This document shows, piece after piece, positions 32,113-40,935 of a stretch of DNA of 53,843 nucleotides. The position numbers and the translations under genes are program-made. The notes below the pieces were generated by a model. It was not told where the DNA came from. It saw only the letters and a list, made by a program, of their open reading frames with translations, and did no database searches. The first letter of the stretch is position 1. Each line of letters begins with the position of its first letter. This DNA comes from Chitinilyticum litopenaei DSM 21440 (GTDB lineage Bacteria > Pseudomonadota > Gammaproteobacteria > Burkholderiales > Chitinibacteraceae), in the NCBI RefSeq assembly GCF_000428145.1, contig NZ_ATZJ01000026.1:1-53843 (forward strand). Reading direction: 5' to 3'.

Positions 32113-33106
32113 GGGGGTCTCCTTGGCAATGGGGGCCGGTGCTGGATCGCAGCAACAGCCGGACAGGATGCAGGGTTTCGGATGCGGGGAGGTGCTCGGC
32201 TGCGGCCAGCAGCGCCGCGACACCGGCTGCGCCCAGCGCGGCCTTGTCCACCTGCACGGTGGACAGCCCGGCCGGGGCTGCGGCCGGAATGTCGTCAAAG
32301 CCGGCAATGGCGATGTCTTCCGGCACGCGCAGGCCGCGCTGCCGGCAAGCGGCCAGCAAGATCAGCGCGCAGGCGTCGTTGAAGGCGACGATGGCATCGG
32401 GCCGCTCCGGCAGTGCCAGCAGCTCGGCCAGCGCGGTTTCCGTGCCGCGCGCCAGCTCCACCCCCGGGGCAATCAGCGCTTCCAGTGCCGGGTCGGCCAG
32501 TCGTCCGGCCGCAAACAGGGCCTGCCGGTAGCCGCGCTCGCGCAGGCGGATCGAGTGGTGCGCCAGCGAACCGGACAGAAAGGCGATGCGCTGCCGCCCC
32601 GCGCGGATCAGCGCGGCGGTCATCTGGCGTGCGCCTTCCTGGTTGTCCGGGTTCACGCCAGGCAGCCCCGGTGCGCTGGTGTCGATCAGCGCCAGCGGTT
32701 TGCCCAGCGCCTTGATTACTTCAAGAACATCCGGCTCGATAAAGCCGGCGCACAGGATGGCGTCGGGTTCCTGCTGCATGATCTGGCGACGTATCGAGCC
32801 AGAGGCGTTTGTGGTGAAAGGCTGCAGGGCAATACCCTGTTTGTCGCAGGCCGTCTGTGCGCCGGCGATAATGGCCGCGTAGAAGGGCGACGTCGCTGCC
32901 GTGGCGTGGGTGTGGTGCACCAGCAGCAGCACGCGGCGCAGCGGCTCTCGTTGCAGGCGTTCCCTGTCGTAACCCAGTGCTGCGGCCAGCGCGATGACTT
33001 TCTGCCGCGTCGCCTCCGACACGCCGCCCTGATGCTTGAGCGCGCGCGAGGCGGTGCCGACCGACACGCCGGCGGCATCGGCAAGTTCGCGCAGGCTGAT
33101 GCTCAT
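32099..33106 (-). CDS. LacI-family transcriptional regulator of the mannoside operon
   Basis: The 335-residue protein has the LacI layout. An N-terminal helix-turn-helix and hinge (SLRELADAAGVSVGTASRAL) is followed by a periplasmic-binding-protein-like domain that binds the inducer (RVLLLVHHTHATAATSPFYA, FDDIPAAAPAGLSTVQVD). Its start overlaps the GH125 stop as ATGA, and its stop overlaps the next gene. It lies in the middle of the operon it probably represses. A palindrome upstream of the first gene (37774-37801) is a candidate operator. Confidence 0.92.
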   Translation of the reverse strand: MSISLRELADAAGVSVGTASRALKHQGGVSEATRQKVIALAAALGYDRERLQREPLRRVLLLVHHTHATAATSPFYAAIIAGAQTACDKQGIALQPFTTNASGSIRRQIMQQEPDAILCAGFIEPDVLEVIKALGKPLALIDTSAPGLPGVNPDNQEGARQMTAALIRAGRQRIAFLSGSLAHHSIRLRERGYRQALFAAGRLADPALEALIAPGVELARGTETALAELLALPERPDAIVAFNDACALILLAACRQRGLRVPEDIAIAGFDDIPAAAPAGLSTVQVDKAALGAAGVAALLAAAEHLPASETLHPVRLLLRSSTGPHCQGDPHAPA

Positions 33107-34482
33107 ACACCCTCCCGCGCATAGTGTTCGCTGAGCAGCGCCGGCTGCTCCTGCGCCACCTTCAGCACCAGCTCGCCAAACAGCGTATTCGCCCAGGCAA
33201 ACCAGGCGCGGGTGAAATCAGAGGGATCGTCCGGCATGAAGGATTCATGCATCAGCCCGCTGCCGCCATCGCTGTTGACCAGCATCGTGAGGCACTCGCG
33301 AATTTCGCCGGCGTCGCGGCTGGTCAGCGCGCGCAGGATGATGCTCATCGGCCAGATGCGCGGAACCAGTGTGTGCGGGCTGCCGATGCCGCTGATGCGC
33401 CCGTCGCTGCTGCGGAAGTGCCAGGGGTTCGAACCGGAGAGCGCAAAACGGCGGGTATTGGCGTAGACCTCATCATCCTCAGTGCATGCACCCAGATACG
33501 GTAGCGAAAGCAGACTCGGCACATTCGCGTCATCCATCAGCAGCGCATTGCCAAAGCCGTCGACCTCGTAGGCCCAGATGCGGCCGTATTCCGGGTGGAT
33601 GACGATGGCGTGTTCATGCAGAGCCGCATCCACCTCGTCGGCCAGTGCGCGGCTGCGGGCGGCCAGCGGGTGGCCGGGATAATGCTGGTCGAGCAAGTCG
33701 GCCAGCTGGTGCAGGCTGACGACGGCAAAGTGGTTGGATGGCACCAGGAACGGAAACACGCAGGCATCATCCGAAGGCCGGAACATCGACGCGATCAGGC
33801 CAACGGGCTTCAGCGGGTTGCCCCAGCCATTGCACGGCAGCGTGTCCGATTGCCAGTGCGTGGTGCGCGCAAAGCGGTATGGGCCGGGGCCGGCCTTGCG
33901 CTGCTGGGCAATCATTGTGGCTACCGCCAGCTCCATCGCGGCCAGCCAGTCCTGATCGAAAACATCCGCATCGAACACGCCCGCATTGAATACGTCAGAG
34001 TCGCGTGTTGCCTGCCAGTAGCCGTGCGCGAGGCGGATGGCGTAGCACAGCGAATCCAGCTCCCACTTGCGCTCGTGTAGTTCGGGCTTCATCTCGGTGT
34101 GGTCCGTCTTCCACTCGCTGTCACCGGGGCCGTCGTTGAAGGCGTTGGCATACGGGTCGATCAGGATGCAGTGCGTCTGCCGGCGCACGAGGCCAGCGAT
34201 CATGCGTGCGAGTGCCGCGTCATCTGCCGCCAGCGGCAGGTAGGGCCACACCTGCGCGGTGCTGTCGCGCAACCACAGCGCGTGGATGTCGCCGGTAATC
34301 ACAAAGGTATCCGGCCGGCCTTGTTCGTCGTCGCGGTGGAAGACGGTGGTGTCGAGCGTGTTCGGGTAGCAGTTGGCAAACAGCGCCCGCAGCTTCGCAT
34401 CCGTGATGCGTGCAGACACCGTGGCAATGGTCGCCTCGACGGCGATGGACTGGAAGCGCGGGGTGGCGGGGCGGTGGTTCAC
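33103..34482 (-). CDS. GH125 metal-independent alpha-mannosidase
   Basis: The 459-residue protein matches glycoside hydrolase family 125, which are inverting exo-alpha-1,6-mannosidases that need no calcium. Family-specific pieces are GDIHALWLRDSTAQVWPYL, DHTEMKPELHERKWELDSLC, SDDACVFPFLVPSNHF, FALSGSNPWHF and NSDGGSGLMHESF. No signal peptide is seen, so it works in the cytoplasm on imported or intracellular mannosides. The GTG at 34482 follows AGAGGA and begins VNHRPATPRF; upstream in-frame codons run through a palindromic repeat and are rejected. It is coupled to lacI. Confidence 0.92.
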   Translation of the reverse strand: MNHRPATPRFQSIAVEATIATVSARITDAKLRALFANCYPNTLDTTVFHRDDEQGRPDTFVITGDIHALWLRDSTAQVWPYLPLAADDAALARMIAGLVRRQTHCILIDPYANAFNDGPGDSEWKTDHTEMKPELHERKWELDSLCYAIRLAHGYWQATRDSDVFNAGVFDADVFDQDWLAAMELAVATMIAQQRKAGPGPYRFARTTHWQSDTLPCNGWGNPLKPVGLIASMFRPSDDACVFPFLVPSNHFAVVSLHQLADLLDQHYPGHPLAARSRALADEVDAALHEHAIVIHPEYGRIWAYEVDGFGNALLMDDANVPSLLSLPYLGACTEDDEVYANTRRFALSGSNPWHFRSSDGRISGIGSPHTLVPRIWPMSIILRALTSRDAGEIRECLTMLVNSDGGSGLMHESFMPDDPSDFTRAWFAWANTLFGELVLKVAQEQPALLSEHYAREGV

Positions 34483-34532
34483 TTGCTTGTTCCTCTTCGA
34501 CTCTTGTTCGGCGGCAGGAGGGCTGGCCGGCG

Positions 34533-34612
34533 GTAGGATGGGTTGAGCGCAGCGATACCCATCACAAGCCATTCCGATGGGTATCGCCCTTGACGGGCTC
34601 AACCCATCCTAC
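34533..34612. repeat. Nested palindromic repeat (MITE-like) inside the mannoside operon
   Basis: The outer arms are a perfect 16-base inverted repeat (GTAGGATGGGTTGAGC at 34533-34548 and its complement at 34597-34612). The inner arms are a perfect 12-base inverted repeat (34552-34563 and 34576-34587, GCGATACCCATC). Similar GTAGGATGGGTTGAGC palindromes are scattered in many proteobacterial genomes, as far as I recall. It lies in the 215-base gap between the GH-A glycosidase and GH125 genes. As RNA it would form a long hairpin that could trim or stabilise the mRNA. Confidence 0.75.
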
Positions 34613-34641
34613 GGTTTACATACCCTTCATCTTGCCTTGCC

Positions 34642-34691
34642 TTTCTCTGCGTCTCTGCGTTGAAAGGGTTTCTCTGTGTTTCTGTGGTGAA
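34642..34691. repeat. CTCTGTG-type repeat arm
   Basis: The stretch TTTCTCTGCGTCTCTGCGTT and TTTCTCTGTGTTTCTGTGG here resembles one arm of the palindromic repeat at 45933-46004. No second, complementary arm is seen nearby. It may be half of a degraded copy. Confidence 0.5.
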
Positions 34692-34697
34692 CCGGTC

Positions 34698-37600
34698 TTA
34701 CAGCCGGGTGACCGGATGATCGCGCAGGCTGGCGACGATGCTTCCGCTGGCGTCGGTCAGCCACAGCTGCGCACGGCCGGCGGCGAGCTGCGTTTGATAG
34801 TGCCGGCCACTGCGCGGGTCGCTGAACTGCAGCAGCTGGTCGCGGCTGGTTTCGCTGATCGCGATCCACAGCGTGTGGCCGGCGAAATGCTGCGCGTGCA
34901 GGAAGACGCCCATCGGCGCTTCGCCCTGCCAGATGAAGTCGGCGGTGAGATTGGCGGCATGCAGCGCTTCACGGTACAGCGTGTTCAAGGCTGCAGGATT
35001 GGCATTCAGCTCCAGCGGCAGCGGGTGCCACAGAATCTGGCCACGACGTCCTTGGCCGAAGGGGATGCGCTGCAACAGCGCCGTTTCGCCATCGGCTGCG
35101 ATGCCCGTTTCGATGCGGGCAATCGCTTCGCCGGCAAAGGTGGCGCGCAATGTTTTACCGGCGATATCGCACGGTTCTTCGCGGCTGAGGTTGCGGATGC
35201 TGGCTTGGTCAAACGGCGCGCGCGCGGTGGCATTGAAATATCGGTCAAGCGTCGCCGGGCCGGTCAGCAGCAGCGTCACCGGATGTGCATCGAGCAGCGC
35301 GGCAATTTGCGCCCAGCAGCCGTCGTCCAGATTGAACGGGCAGGGCAGGAGCAGCAGTTGCGGCGGTGCGCTCATCAGGCAAGAGAGATCGTGATCGGAA
35401 ACTGCTTGTAGATTGACGCCCAGCTCGAAGCCAAACTGGCGTACCAGCGCTTGCGTTGCATCCAGGGTGGTACGGCGGTTGCTGTAGTCATTGGTGAACG
35501 GGTATACAACGGCGGCCTTTGGCAGTTCACGGTTCTGGAGCAATACCCTGACCTTGCCAAAGAAATCGCCAAAGGCGGCGGTGATCTCGGCCTCGGGTTT
35601 CTGCGAGCCGTCGGAGCGGCAGGCGCCGATGTGCGACTCGTTGATATTGTCCATGTGATAGTTGATGTTCCAGATCCAGTGCACCGCGCCGGCGTTGCCA
35701 TAGGCGTAGGAGTACGCGTATTTGCGCTCCAGCAACTGCATCAGCTCGACTTCACCGCGGCGCGAGCGGCCATTCGGGCGCTCGACGTGCATGATGCCGG
35801 TCTCCTGCACCAGATTCGGCTTGTGCGGCGTCTTGCTGAACAGGCTGTCCCAGCCCAGCGCGTCGTTCAGCCACCAGCTGTGCACGGTGGTGTAATCGAC
35901 CGCATCGGCATAAAAGAACGCATGCGGGCGTTGCTGGCCAAGCGCCTCGTCCTGGCCCACGCAGACCAGCACATCGGGAACCAGCTCGCGGATACTGGCG
36001 GCCAGATCGGCGGCCCAGTCGCGGTGTGCGCTTTGCGTGAACAGCGCGTAATCGAGCCAGAGGCCGTGCTGCTTCGGGGCGATTTCGGTGGTGTTGAAGC
36101 CGATTTTCTCCGGCTGCGGCGGGCGGATGGCGGAAAAGTCCGGCAGTTTGGCCGGGCTCATGTCCCAGGCGGCCTGCCAGTGCGCAATGTCCGGATTGCG
36201 CGCGCGCAGCCAGTCGCGGAAGGCCTGGTTTTCGTGCTTGTCGTGCAGCGTGCGCGGGCCGACAAAAATGCGCTCGGGGTCAAACAGCGACGGCTCGTTG
36301 ATCAGATCCCAGTGCACGCGTTTGGTATCGGTGTGGCGCGCCACCACGCTGCGGATGAAGCGCTTCTGCGCAGCACGGCTGCGCGGATCGAGGTAAGGGT
36401 TGCTGCCTTCCCAGGCCTCCGGCGTGAAGGCGAAGAAGGTGAAGCAGCACTCCAGGTCATGGCTGGCGCAGGTAAGGATAAAGGCGTCGATTGCGCGCAG
36501 CAGCGCCTCGCTGGCATGGCCGTCGACAAACATCAGCTGCCGCCAGGCACTCCAGATGCCGGTGCGCAGGTAATTGACGCCCATGCCAGCCAGCGTGGCC
36601 ATATCGGCATCCCACACCGCCACATTGGGCAGCTGCAGGAATTTGCGGTGCACATCACTCGCCATATAGGTCATGCCGACCACCGGCATCACCTGGCCAT
36701 CGCGCTCGAAATAATCGCGCCCGGCCTTCAGTCGCGTGCCGCGCGCCAGCAGCTCGGCGTCACGCCCCCAGAAGCCCTGTTCCAGTTTGATGACTTCCCC
36801 GGCGTCGCTGGTGAGTGTTGCACTGATTGCATAGCGGCCGGCCCGGATCGGGTAGGGCAGGGTAAAGCGTTTCGAGATCGGGCCATCCTGCAGGGTATCG
36901 AGCTGCAGCTCTCGTTCATCAAGGGCTTCAAGGCCATACGTGGTGGTGATCCGAGCTGTCCAGCGCTGGCCGCGGGTGGTGCCGAGCGCCTCGCCCTGCA
37001 GCGTCAGCGTGGCAACTTCGCCGGGCTCGTAGCAGGCAAAATCGGGCTTCAGCCACCACTCGGTCACGCCATGCGCGGCGTACTTGGTCAGGGTATCGAG
37101 CATGGCCATGCCGCCGTTCTGCCAGAAGGCCGCAGTCGGCTCGACATTCACGAACATCTGCCGCGATCCGGCCATGGCACCGCGCAGGCGCTCGATCATC
37201 ACCACCGGGCTGGCAATCGCATGGCCTTGCGCATTGACGGCGCTGGCCAGCGGCACAATCCGCGCATCCATCGGCCCGGCCGAGCCGGAATCCAGCGGCT
37301 GATCCTTATCCTTGGTCGGCATCAGCACGAAACCGTCGGTCGCGGCTTGCGCCGACAGGCAGGCCAGCTGGCCATCCAGCCAGGGATGCAGGGCGGATGA
37401 TTTCAGCTGTGTTGCCGCGCCGCAATCGACATGCTGGATTTCGTGAATGTCGAGTTCGCGAAACAGCGCGGCCTGCGCCGTGGTCTGCCCATGCTCATCA
37501 ACCGGCAGCCCGAATGGCGTGCGCCCGAGGCTGACAAGGTTGCCGCCTTGCGCCAGAAACTGCTTCAGTGCCGGCCAGGCGGCGCGGGGAAAAGCGCTGC

Positions 37601-37751
37601 CGTAAAGGTGCACATACACGCTGCCGGCTTTGGCCTGAGTCAGTGCTGTGGCCAGCTGCCTGGCATTCAGGGCTTGCCACTGGTCTGGCAGTGTGTCGGG
37701 CAGTGGATGCGGAGCAGGGAAGGCCGGGTCGAGCAGAGCGTAGATGGTCAT
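34698..37751 (-). CDS. Large multidomain clan GH-A glycoside hydrolase, family not assigned
   Basis: The 1017-residue protein has a central (beta/alpha)8-barrel, about residues 350-720. It carries a likely acid/base E486 in WDLINEPSLF and a likely nucleophile E650 in NLVQETGIM. A 164-residue spacing and NEP/QET motifs fit clan GH-A (GH5/GH42/GH2-like). The N-terminal 230 residues (VYVHLYGSAFPRAAWPALKQ) and a C-terminal region near 760-850 (PKAAVVYPFTNDYS, VTLLLTGPATLDRYF) look like amidotransferase-like Rossmann domains of the GH42 trimer type. No signal peptide is present. It heads the mannoside operon; a beta-mannosidase-type role is inferred. The ATG at 37751 lies about 20 bases past a palindrome. 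Confidence 0.8.
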   Translation of the reverse strand: MTIYALLDPAFPAPHPLPDTLPDQWQALNARQLATALTQAKAGSVYVHLYGSAFPRAAWPALKQFLAQGGNLVSLGRTPFGLPVDEHGQTTAQAALFRELDIHEIQHVDCGAATQLKSSALHPWLDGQLACLSAQAATDGFVLMPTKDKDQPLDSGSAGPMDARIVPLASAVNAQGHAIASPVVMIERLRGAMAGSRQMFVNVEPTAAFWQNGGMAMLDTLTKYAAHGVTEWWLKPDFACYEPGEVATLTLQGEALGTTRGQRWTARITTTYGLEALDERELQLDTLQDGPISKRFTLPYPIRAGRYAISATLTSDAGEVIKLEQGFWGRDAELLARGTRLKAGRDYFERDGQVMPVVGMTYMASDVHRKFLQLPNVAVWDADMATLAGMGVNYLRTGIWSAWRQLMFVDGHASEALLRAIDAFILTCASHDLECCFTFFAFTPEAWEGSNPYLDPRSRAAQKRFIRSVVARHTDTKRVHWDLINEPSLFDPERIFVGPRTLHDKHENQAFRDWLRARNPDIAHWQAAWDMSPAKLPDFSAIRPPQPEKIGFNTTEIAPKQHGLWLDYALFTQSAHRDWAADLAASIRELVPDVLVCVGQDEALGQQRPHAFFYADAVDYTTVHSWWLNDALGWDSLFSKTPHKPNLVQETGIMHVERPNGRSRRGEVELMQLLERKYAYSYAYGNAGAVHWIWNINYHMDNINESHIGACRSDGSQKPEAEITAAFGDFFGKVRVLLQNRELPKAAVVYPFTNDYSNRRTTLDATQALVRQFGFELGVNLQAVSDHDLSCLMSAPPQLLLLPCPFNLDDGCWAQIAALLDAHPVTLLLTGPATLDRYFNATARAPFDQASIRNLSREEPCDIAGKTLRATFAGEAIARIETGIAADGETALLQRIPFGQGRRGQILWHPLPLELNANPAALNTLYREALHAANLTADFIWQGEAPMGVFLHAQHFAGHTLWIAISETSRDQLLQFSDPRSGRHYQTQLAAGRAQLWLTDASGSIVASLRDHPVTRL

Positions 37752-37773
37752 GGCAGCAGTCCGTGGAAGTGGT

Positions 37774-37801
37774 GTTTAGTAAATTATTAAAATCACTAAA
37801 C
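37774..37801 (-). promoter_or_regulatory. Candidate LacI-family operator/promoter of the mannoside operon
   Basis: An inverted repeat GTTTAGT (37774-37780) and ACTAAAC (37795-37801) flanks an AT-rich core that includes TAATAAT on the minus strand. It lies just before the first gene of the operon that encodes the LacI regulator. The palindrome is seen; binding is inferred. Most LacI operators have a central CG, which this one lacks. Confidence 0.5.
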
Positions 37802-37871
37802 GATTGCTGCATTGTGGACCGGGGCTGCGGCGACTTCAAGTCGTGTGGTGCGAATAGCAAGCCGTGAAAAA

Positions 37872-37894
37872 TAACAACCCCGCACAGGGCGGGG
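37872..37894 (-). terminator. Intrinsic terminator after rarA
   Basis: The stem CCCCGC/GCGGGG (37878-37883 and 37889-37894) is followed on the minus strand by TTGTTATTTTT. It starts nine bases past the rarA stop. Confidence 0.7.
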
Positions 37895-37902
37895 TCGGGA
37901 AC

Positions 37903-39228
37903 TCAGGATTTGCCGTTTTCATTGCGCCAGAGGGCGTCCAGCTCGGACAGGTGCCGCAGTTTCTCGGCGATTTTCCCTTCCAGTCCGCGCGGGGTCGGCT
38001 CGTAAAAACGTGTGCCTTCAAGTCCTTCGGGCAGGTAGGTTTCGCCGGCGGCATAGGCTTCCGGCTCGTCGTGCGCGTAGCGGTAAAGTTTGCCATAGCC
38101 GAGTTCCTTCATCAGCCGCGTTGGCGCATTGCGCAGGTGCTCGGGCACCGGGCGCGATTTGTCCTTGCCGACCAGTGCCATGGCCTGCTTGTGCGCCATG
38201 TAGCCGGCATTGGATTTGGGGGCGACGGCCAGATAGATCACCGCCTGCGCCAGCGCCAGCTCGCCCTCGGGACTGCCCAGACGCTCATAGGTGGTCGCCG
38301 CGTCGTTGCAGAGCTGCATCGCGCGCGGATCGGCCAGGCCGATGTCTTCCCAGGCCATGCGCACGATGCGGCGCGCGAGATAGCGCGCGTCAGCCCCGCC
38401 GTCGATCATGCGGCAAAACCAGTACAGCGCGGCATCGGGGTTTGAGCCGCGCACCGATTTGTGCAGCGCGGAGATCTGGTCGTAGAAATTGTCGCCGCCC
38501 TTGTCGAAGCGACGGTTGTTCAGCGACAGCGCCTCATTGAGAAATGCCGCATCGAGCTCGTTGCGGCTGCTGGCCCGGGCGGCATTGGCGGCCTGCTCGA
38601 CCAGATTGAGCAGCCGGCGTGCGTCGCCGTCGGCCAGACCGATCAGTGAGGCGATGCCGTCGTCGGTGAAGGCCAGCTCCGGATGGTGGCGCTCGAGCGC
38701 GCGTGCGACCAGCAGGCCGAGCGAGGCATCGTCCAGTGCCTTCAGCACATAGACCTGCGCGCGTGACAGCAGCGCGGCGTTGACTTCGAAGGAGGGGTTC
38801 TCGGTAGTGGCGCCGATGAAGGTGACCAGCCCGGATTCGACGTAGGGCAGGAAGGCATCCTGCTGGGCCTTGTTGAAACGGTGTACTTCGTCGACAAACA
38901 GCATGGTGCGCAAACCGCGCTGGCGATTCATCTCCGCCTCGTCCATCGCGGCGCGGATATCCTTTACGCCGGAAAACACGGCGGACAGGGCCAGCATTTC
39001 GCAGCCAAAGGCGCGCGCCAGCAGGCGCGCCAGTGTGGTTTTGCCTACGCCGGGCGGCCCCCACAGCAGCATGGAGTGCGGCTGGCCGGCTGCCAGCGCC
39101 AGCGCCAGCGGCTTGCCGCTGCCGAGCAGGTGATCCTGGCCGACCACGTCGCCAATGACCTGCGGGCGCAGCAGTTCGGCCAGGGGCTGATGTGCGGGCG
39201 GTGTGCTGCTGAAGAGGTCTTTACTCAC
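37903..39228 (-). CDS. rarA: Replication-associated recombination protein A (RarA/MgsA)
   Basis: RarA is an AAA+ ATPase that works at stalled replication forks. The 441-residue protein has Walker A GPPGVGKTTLARLLARAFG, Walker B LFVDEVHRFNKAQQDAFLPY, sensor 1 FIGATTENPSFEVN and a C-terminal MgsA tetramerisation domain (PKSNAGYMAHKQAM, RNAPTRLMKELGYG). Length matches E. coli RarA (about 447). The ATG at 39228 overlaps the lolA stop by eight bases. lolA-rarA is the same pair as in E. coli. Confidence 0.96.
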   Translation of the reverse strand: MSKDLFSSTPPAHQPLAELLRPQVIGDVVGQDHLLGSGKPLALALAAGQPHSMLLWGPPGVGKTTLARLLARAFGCEMLALSAVFSGVKDIRAAMDEAEMNRQRGLRTMLFVDEVHRFNKAQQDAFLPYVESGLVTFIGATTENPSFEVNAALLSRAQVYVLKALDDASLGLLVARALERHHPELAFTDDGIASLIGLADGDARRLLNLVEQAANAARASSRNELDAAFLNEALSLNNRRFDKGGDNFYDQISALHKSVRGSNPDAALYWFCRMIDGGADARYLARRIVRMAWEDIGLADPRAMQLCNDAATTYERLGSPEGELALAQAVIYLAVAPKSNAGYMAHKQAMALVGKDKSRPVPEHLRNAPTRLMKELGYGKLYRYAHDEPEAYAAGETYLPEGLEGTRFYEPTPRGLEGKIAEKLRHLSELDALWRNENGKS

Positions 39229-39841
39229 GGATCACGTCGGCGCCAGCCGGGATGGTGAAATTGAAGATGTCGACGGCAAGTTTGGGGTTGCGCTCAAGCT
39301 TGTCGAAGCTGATGCGGGTGGTCTGGTTGAAGTGGTCATCCAGCTCCATCGCCTTGACGCCAGCCTTGTCGAGTCCGATGCGGGCACGCTCGAAGCTCTG
39401 GTCTGGCTGCTTCGGGGTCAGCTCGACCCACTGCAGCTGGTCTTTCTCTGGCAGCTCTTTCAGCGTGTAGCGGCTGGCCAGATCGGCCTGGCCGGCGAGC
39501 AGTGCGGCCGGGCTTGCATCAAGCAGCTTGCCTTGCGGTTTGATCGTGACCTGCATGAGGTCGGCGTCGTACAGCGTGACCTGCTTGCCGTCGCCAAGCA
39601 GCAGCTGCTGGTAGGGCTTGAGGTATTCCCAGCGGAACTTGCCCGGCTTGGCGATGACGAGAGTGCCGCTGGAGCGCTGGACCTTGCCGGAGCGCTGGGT
39701 GACGACTTGCTGGAATTCGCCGCGCAGCGACTGGGTATCAGTCAGGTAGCGCTGCAGATCGGCGCTGGGGCCGGCATGAGCGATGGTGCTGATCAGGGCC
39801 AGACCTAATCCGCAGAGGGTGGCAAGAGTGGTATGTCGCAT
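39221..39841 (-). CDS. lolA: Outer-membrane lipoprotein carrier protein LolA
   Basis: LolA carries lipoproteins through the periplasm from LolCDE to LolB. The precursor of 206 residues starts with a signal peptide (LATLCGLGLALISTIAHA). The mature part shows SLRGEFQQVVTQRSGKVQRS, GTLVIAKPGKFRWEYLKPY and YDADLMQVTIKP, typical of LolA. Two ATGs are possible: 39841 lies eight bases after AGG, 39847 only two, so the former is chosen. It is co-transcribed with rarA. Confidence 0.95.
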   Translation of the reverse strand: MRHTTLATLCGLGLALISTIAHAGPSADLQRYLTDTQSLRGEFQQVVTQRSGKVQRSSGTLVIAKPGKFRWEYLKPYQQLLLGDGKQVTLYDADLMQVTIKPQGKLLDASPAALLAGQADLASRYTLKELPEKDQLQWVELTPKQPDQSFERARIGLDKAGVKAMELDDHFNQTTRISFDKLERNPKLAVDIFNFTIPAGADVIRE

Positions 39842-39918
39842 GGGCATTGCCTGGATTGTCGCGATTGGATGGGCTTCGACCGGATGGGGGCGGATTGATT
39901 CCGCTGAAACAGCAATGA

Positions 39919-39944
39919 AAAAGGCCCCGCAGGGCGGGGCCTTT
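39919..39944 (-). terminator. Intrinsic terminator of ompA
   Basis: The stem AAGGCCCCGC/GCGGGGCCTT (39921-39930 and 39934-39943) has a three-base loop and T-runs at both ends. It lies 17 bases past the ompA stop. Confidence 0.85.
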
Positions 39945-39960
39945 CCAGCAAGGGACAGAA

Positions 39961-40650
39961 TTACTTCTGCTCAACGATTTCCTGAGTGCCCTTCACTTCG
40001 ATTTCAACGCGACGGTCAGCTTGCAGGCATTCGATCAGCTTGGCGCGAGCCTTGATCTTGTTGCAAGTGTCGCCGGTTACCGGCTGGCTTTCGCCGCGGC
40101 CTTCAACGGTCATCTTGTCGGCCGGTGCACCCTTGGCGATCAGATAATCGCGAACGGTGTTGGCGCGACGCTCGGACAGAGCCTGGTTGTACTTGTCGGA
40201 ACCCAGACGGTCGGTGTGACCTACGACGATGGCGGAGCCATCCTTGGTGCCGGCCATGCCCTTGATCTCTTCAACCAGCTTGTCCAGGGCGTCCTTGCCT
40301 TCCGGCTTCAGGGTGGCCTTGTTGAAGTCGAACAGCACGTCGGACTTCAGTACGAACTTCTTGGTGGTTACAACCGGCTGCGGAGCCGGTGCCGGAGCCG
40401 GAGCCGGCTTGGTTTCAACCGGCTTGGCTGCTACCGGCTCAACCCAGCCCGGGCAACCCTTGACTACCTTGGCAGCGCTCCAGGAGCCGGTTTGCCAGCA
40501 TTCGCCCTTGCCGTTCTTTACCACGCCTTCCGGATTTTCGGCGTTAACGTTGGTGCCGTTGGTAACGTATGCGTCGGTAGCAGCGGCAGCAGTGCCGGCA
40601 ACGCCGAACGCAGCCACCAGAGCCAGGGTCGTGAGTGTTTGCTTCAACAT
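39961..40650 (-). CDS. OmpA-family peptidoglycan-binding outer-membrane protein (RmpM-like)
   Basis: The 229-residue precursor starts with a signal peptide (MLKQTLTTLALVAAFGVAG). A short N-terminal region with two cysteines (GECWQTGSW and KGCPGW), a proline-alanine linker (PAPAPAPAPQP) and a C-terminal OmpA domain follow. The OmpA domain shows SDVLFDFNKATLKPEGKDAL, VVGHTDRLGSDKYN and LSERRANTVRDYL; it anchors the envelope to peptidoglycan. There is no eight-strand barrel, as in Neisseria RmpM. The ATG at 40650 follows CGGAG; an upstream in-frame ATG at 40686 would spoil the signal peptide. Confidence 0.93.
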   Translation of the reverse strand: MLKQTLTTLALVAAFGVAGTAAAATDAYVTNGTNVNAENPEGVVKNGKGECWQTGSWSAAKVVKGCPGWVEPVAAKPVETKPAPAPAPAPQPVVTTKKFVLKSDVLFDFNKATLKPEGKDALDKLVEEIKGMAGTKDGSAIVVGHTDRLGSDKYNQALSERRANTVRDYLIAKGAPADKMTVEGRGESQPVTGDTCNKIKARAKLIECLQADRRVEIEVKGTQEIVEQK

Positions 40651-40935
40651 GACTTTGTTCTCCGAGAGAGTTGATTTGTATTTCATGCACGTACTACGGA
40701 ATACCGGTTTGCCGCTTTCTTTTCAAGCAACTGGCGGCTCTGACCGCACGTCCCAATATTCCACAGTTCCGATTTTAGGTCTGTTACATGATTTATGGCA
40801 AACGCAAGCTGCGTGAAAAATACGGAGTGCCCAGCAATAAACAGCCAGAACCTTAAGGCATGGTAAGATGCTAGGTTACTCAAGCAGCTTGCCTGCTTAA
40901 AGCATAGCAAGTTCAACGAACCAAGTCGCCCACCC

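Noticed and set aside
34483..34602. Longer N-terminus for the GH125 enzyme
   Set aside because: The extra codons come from the palindromic repeat and give no family match; a GTG with a ribosome site lies at 34482.
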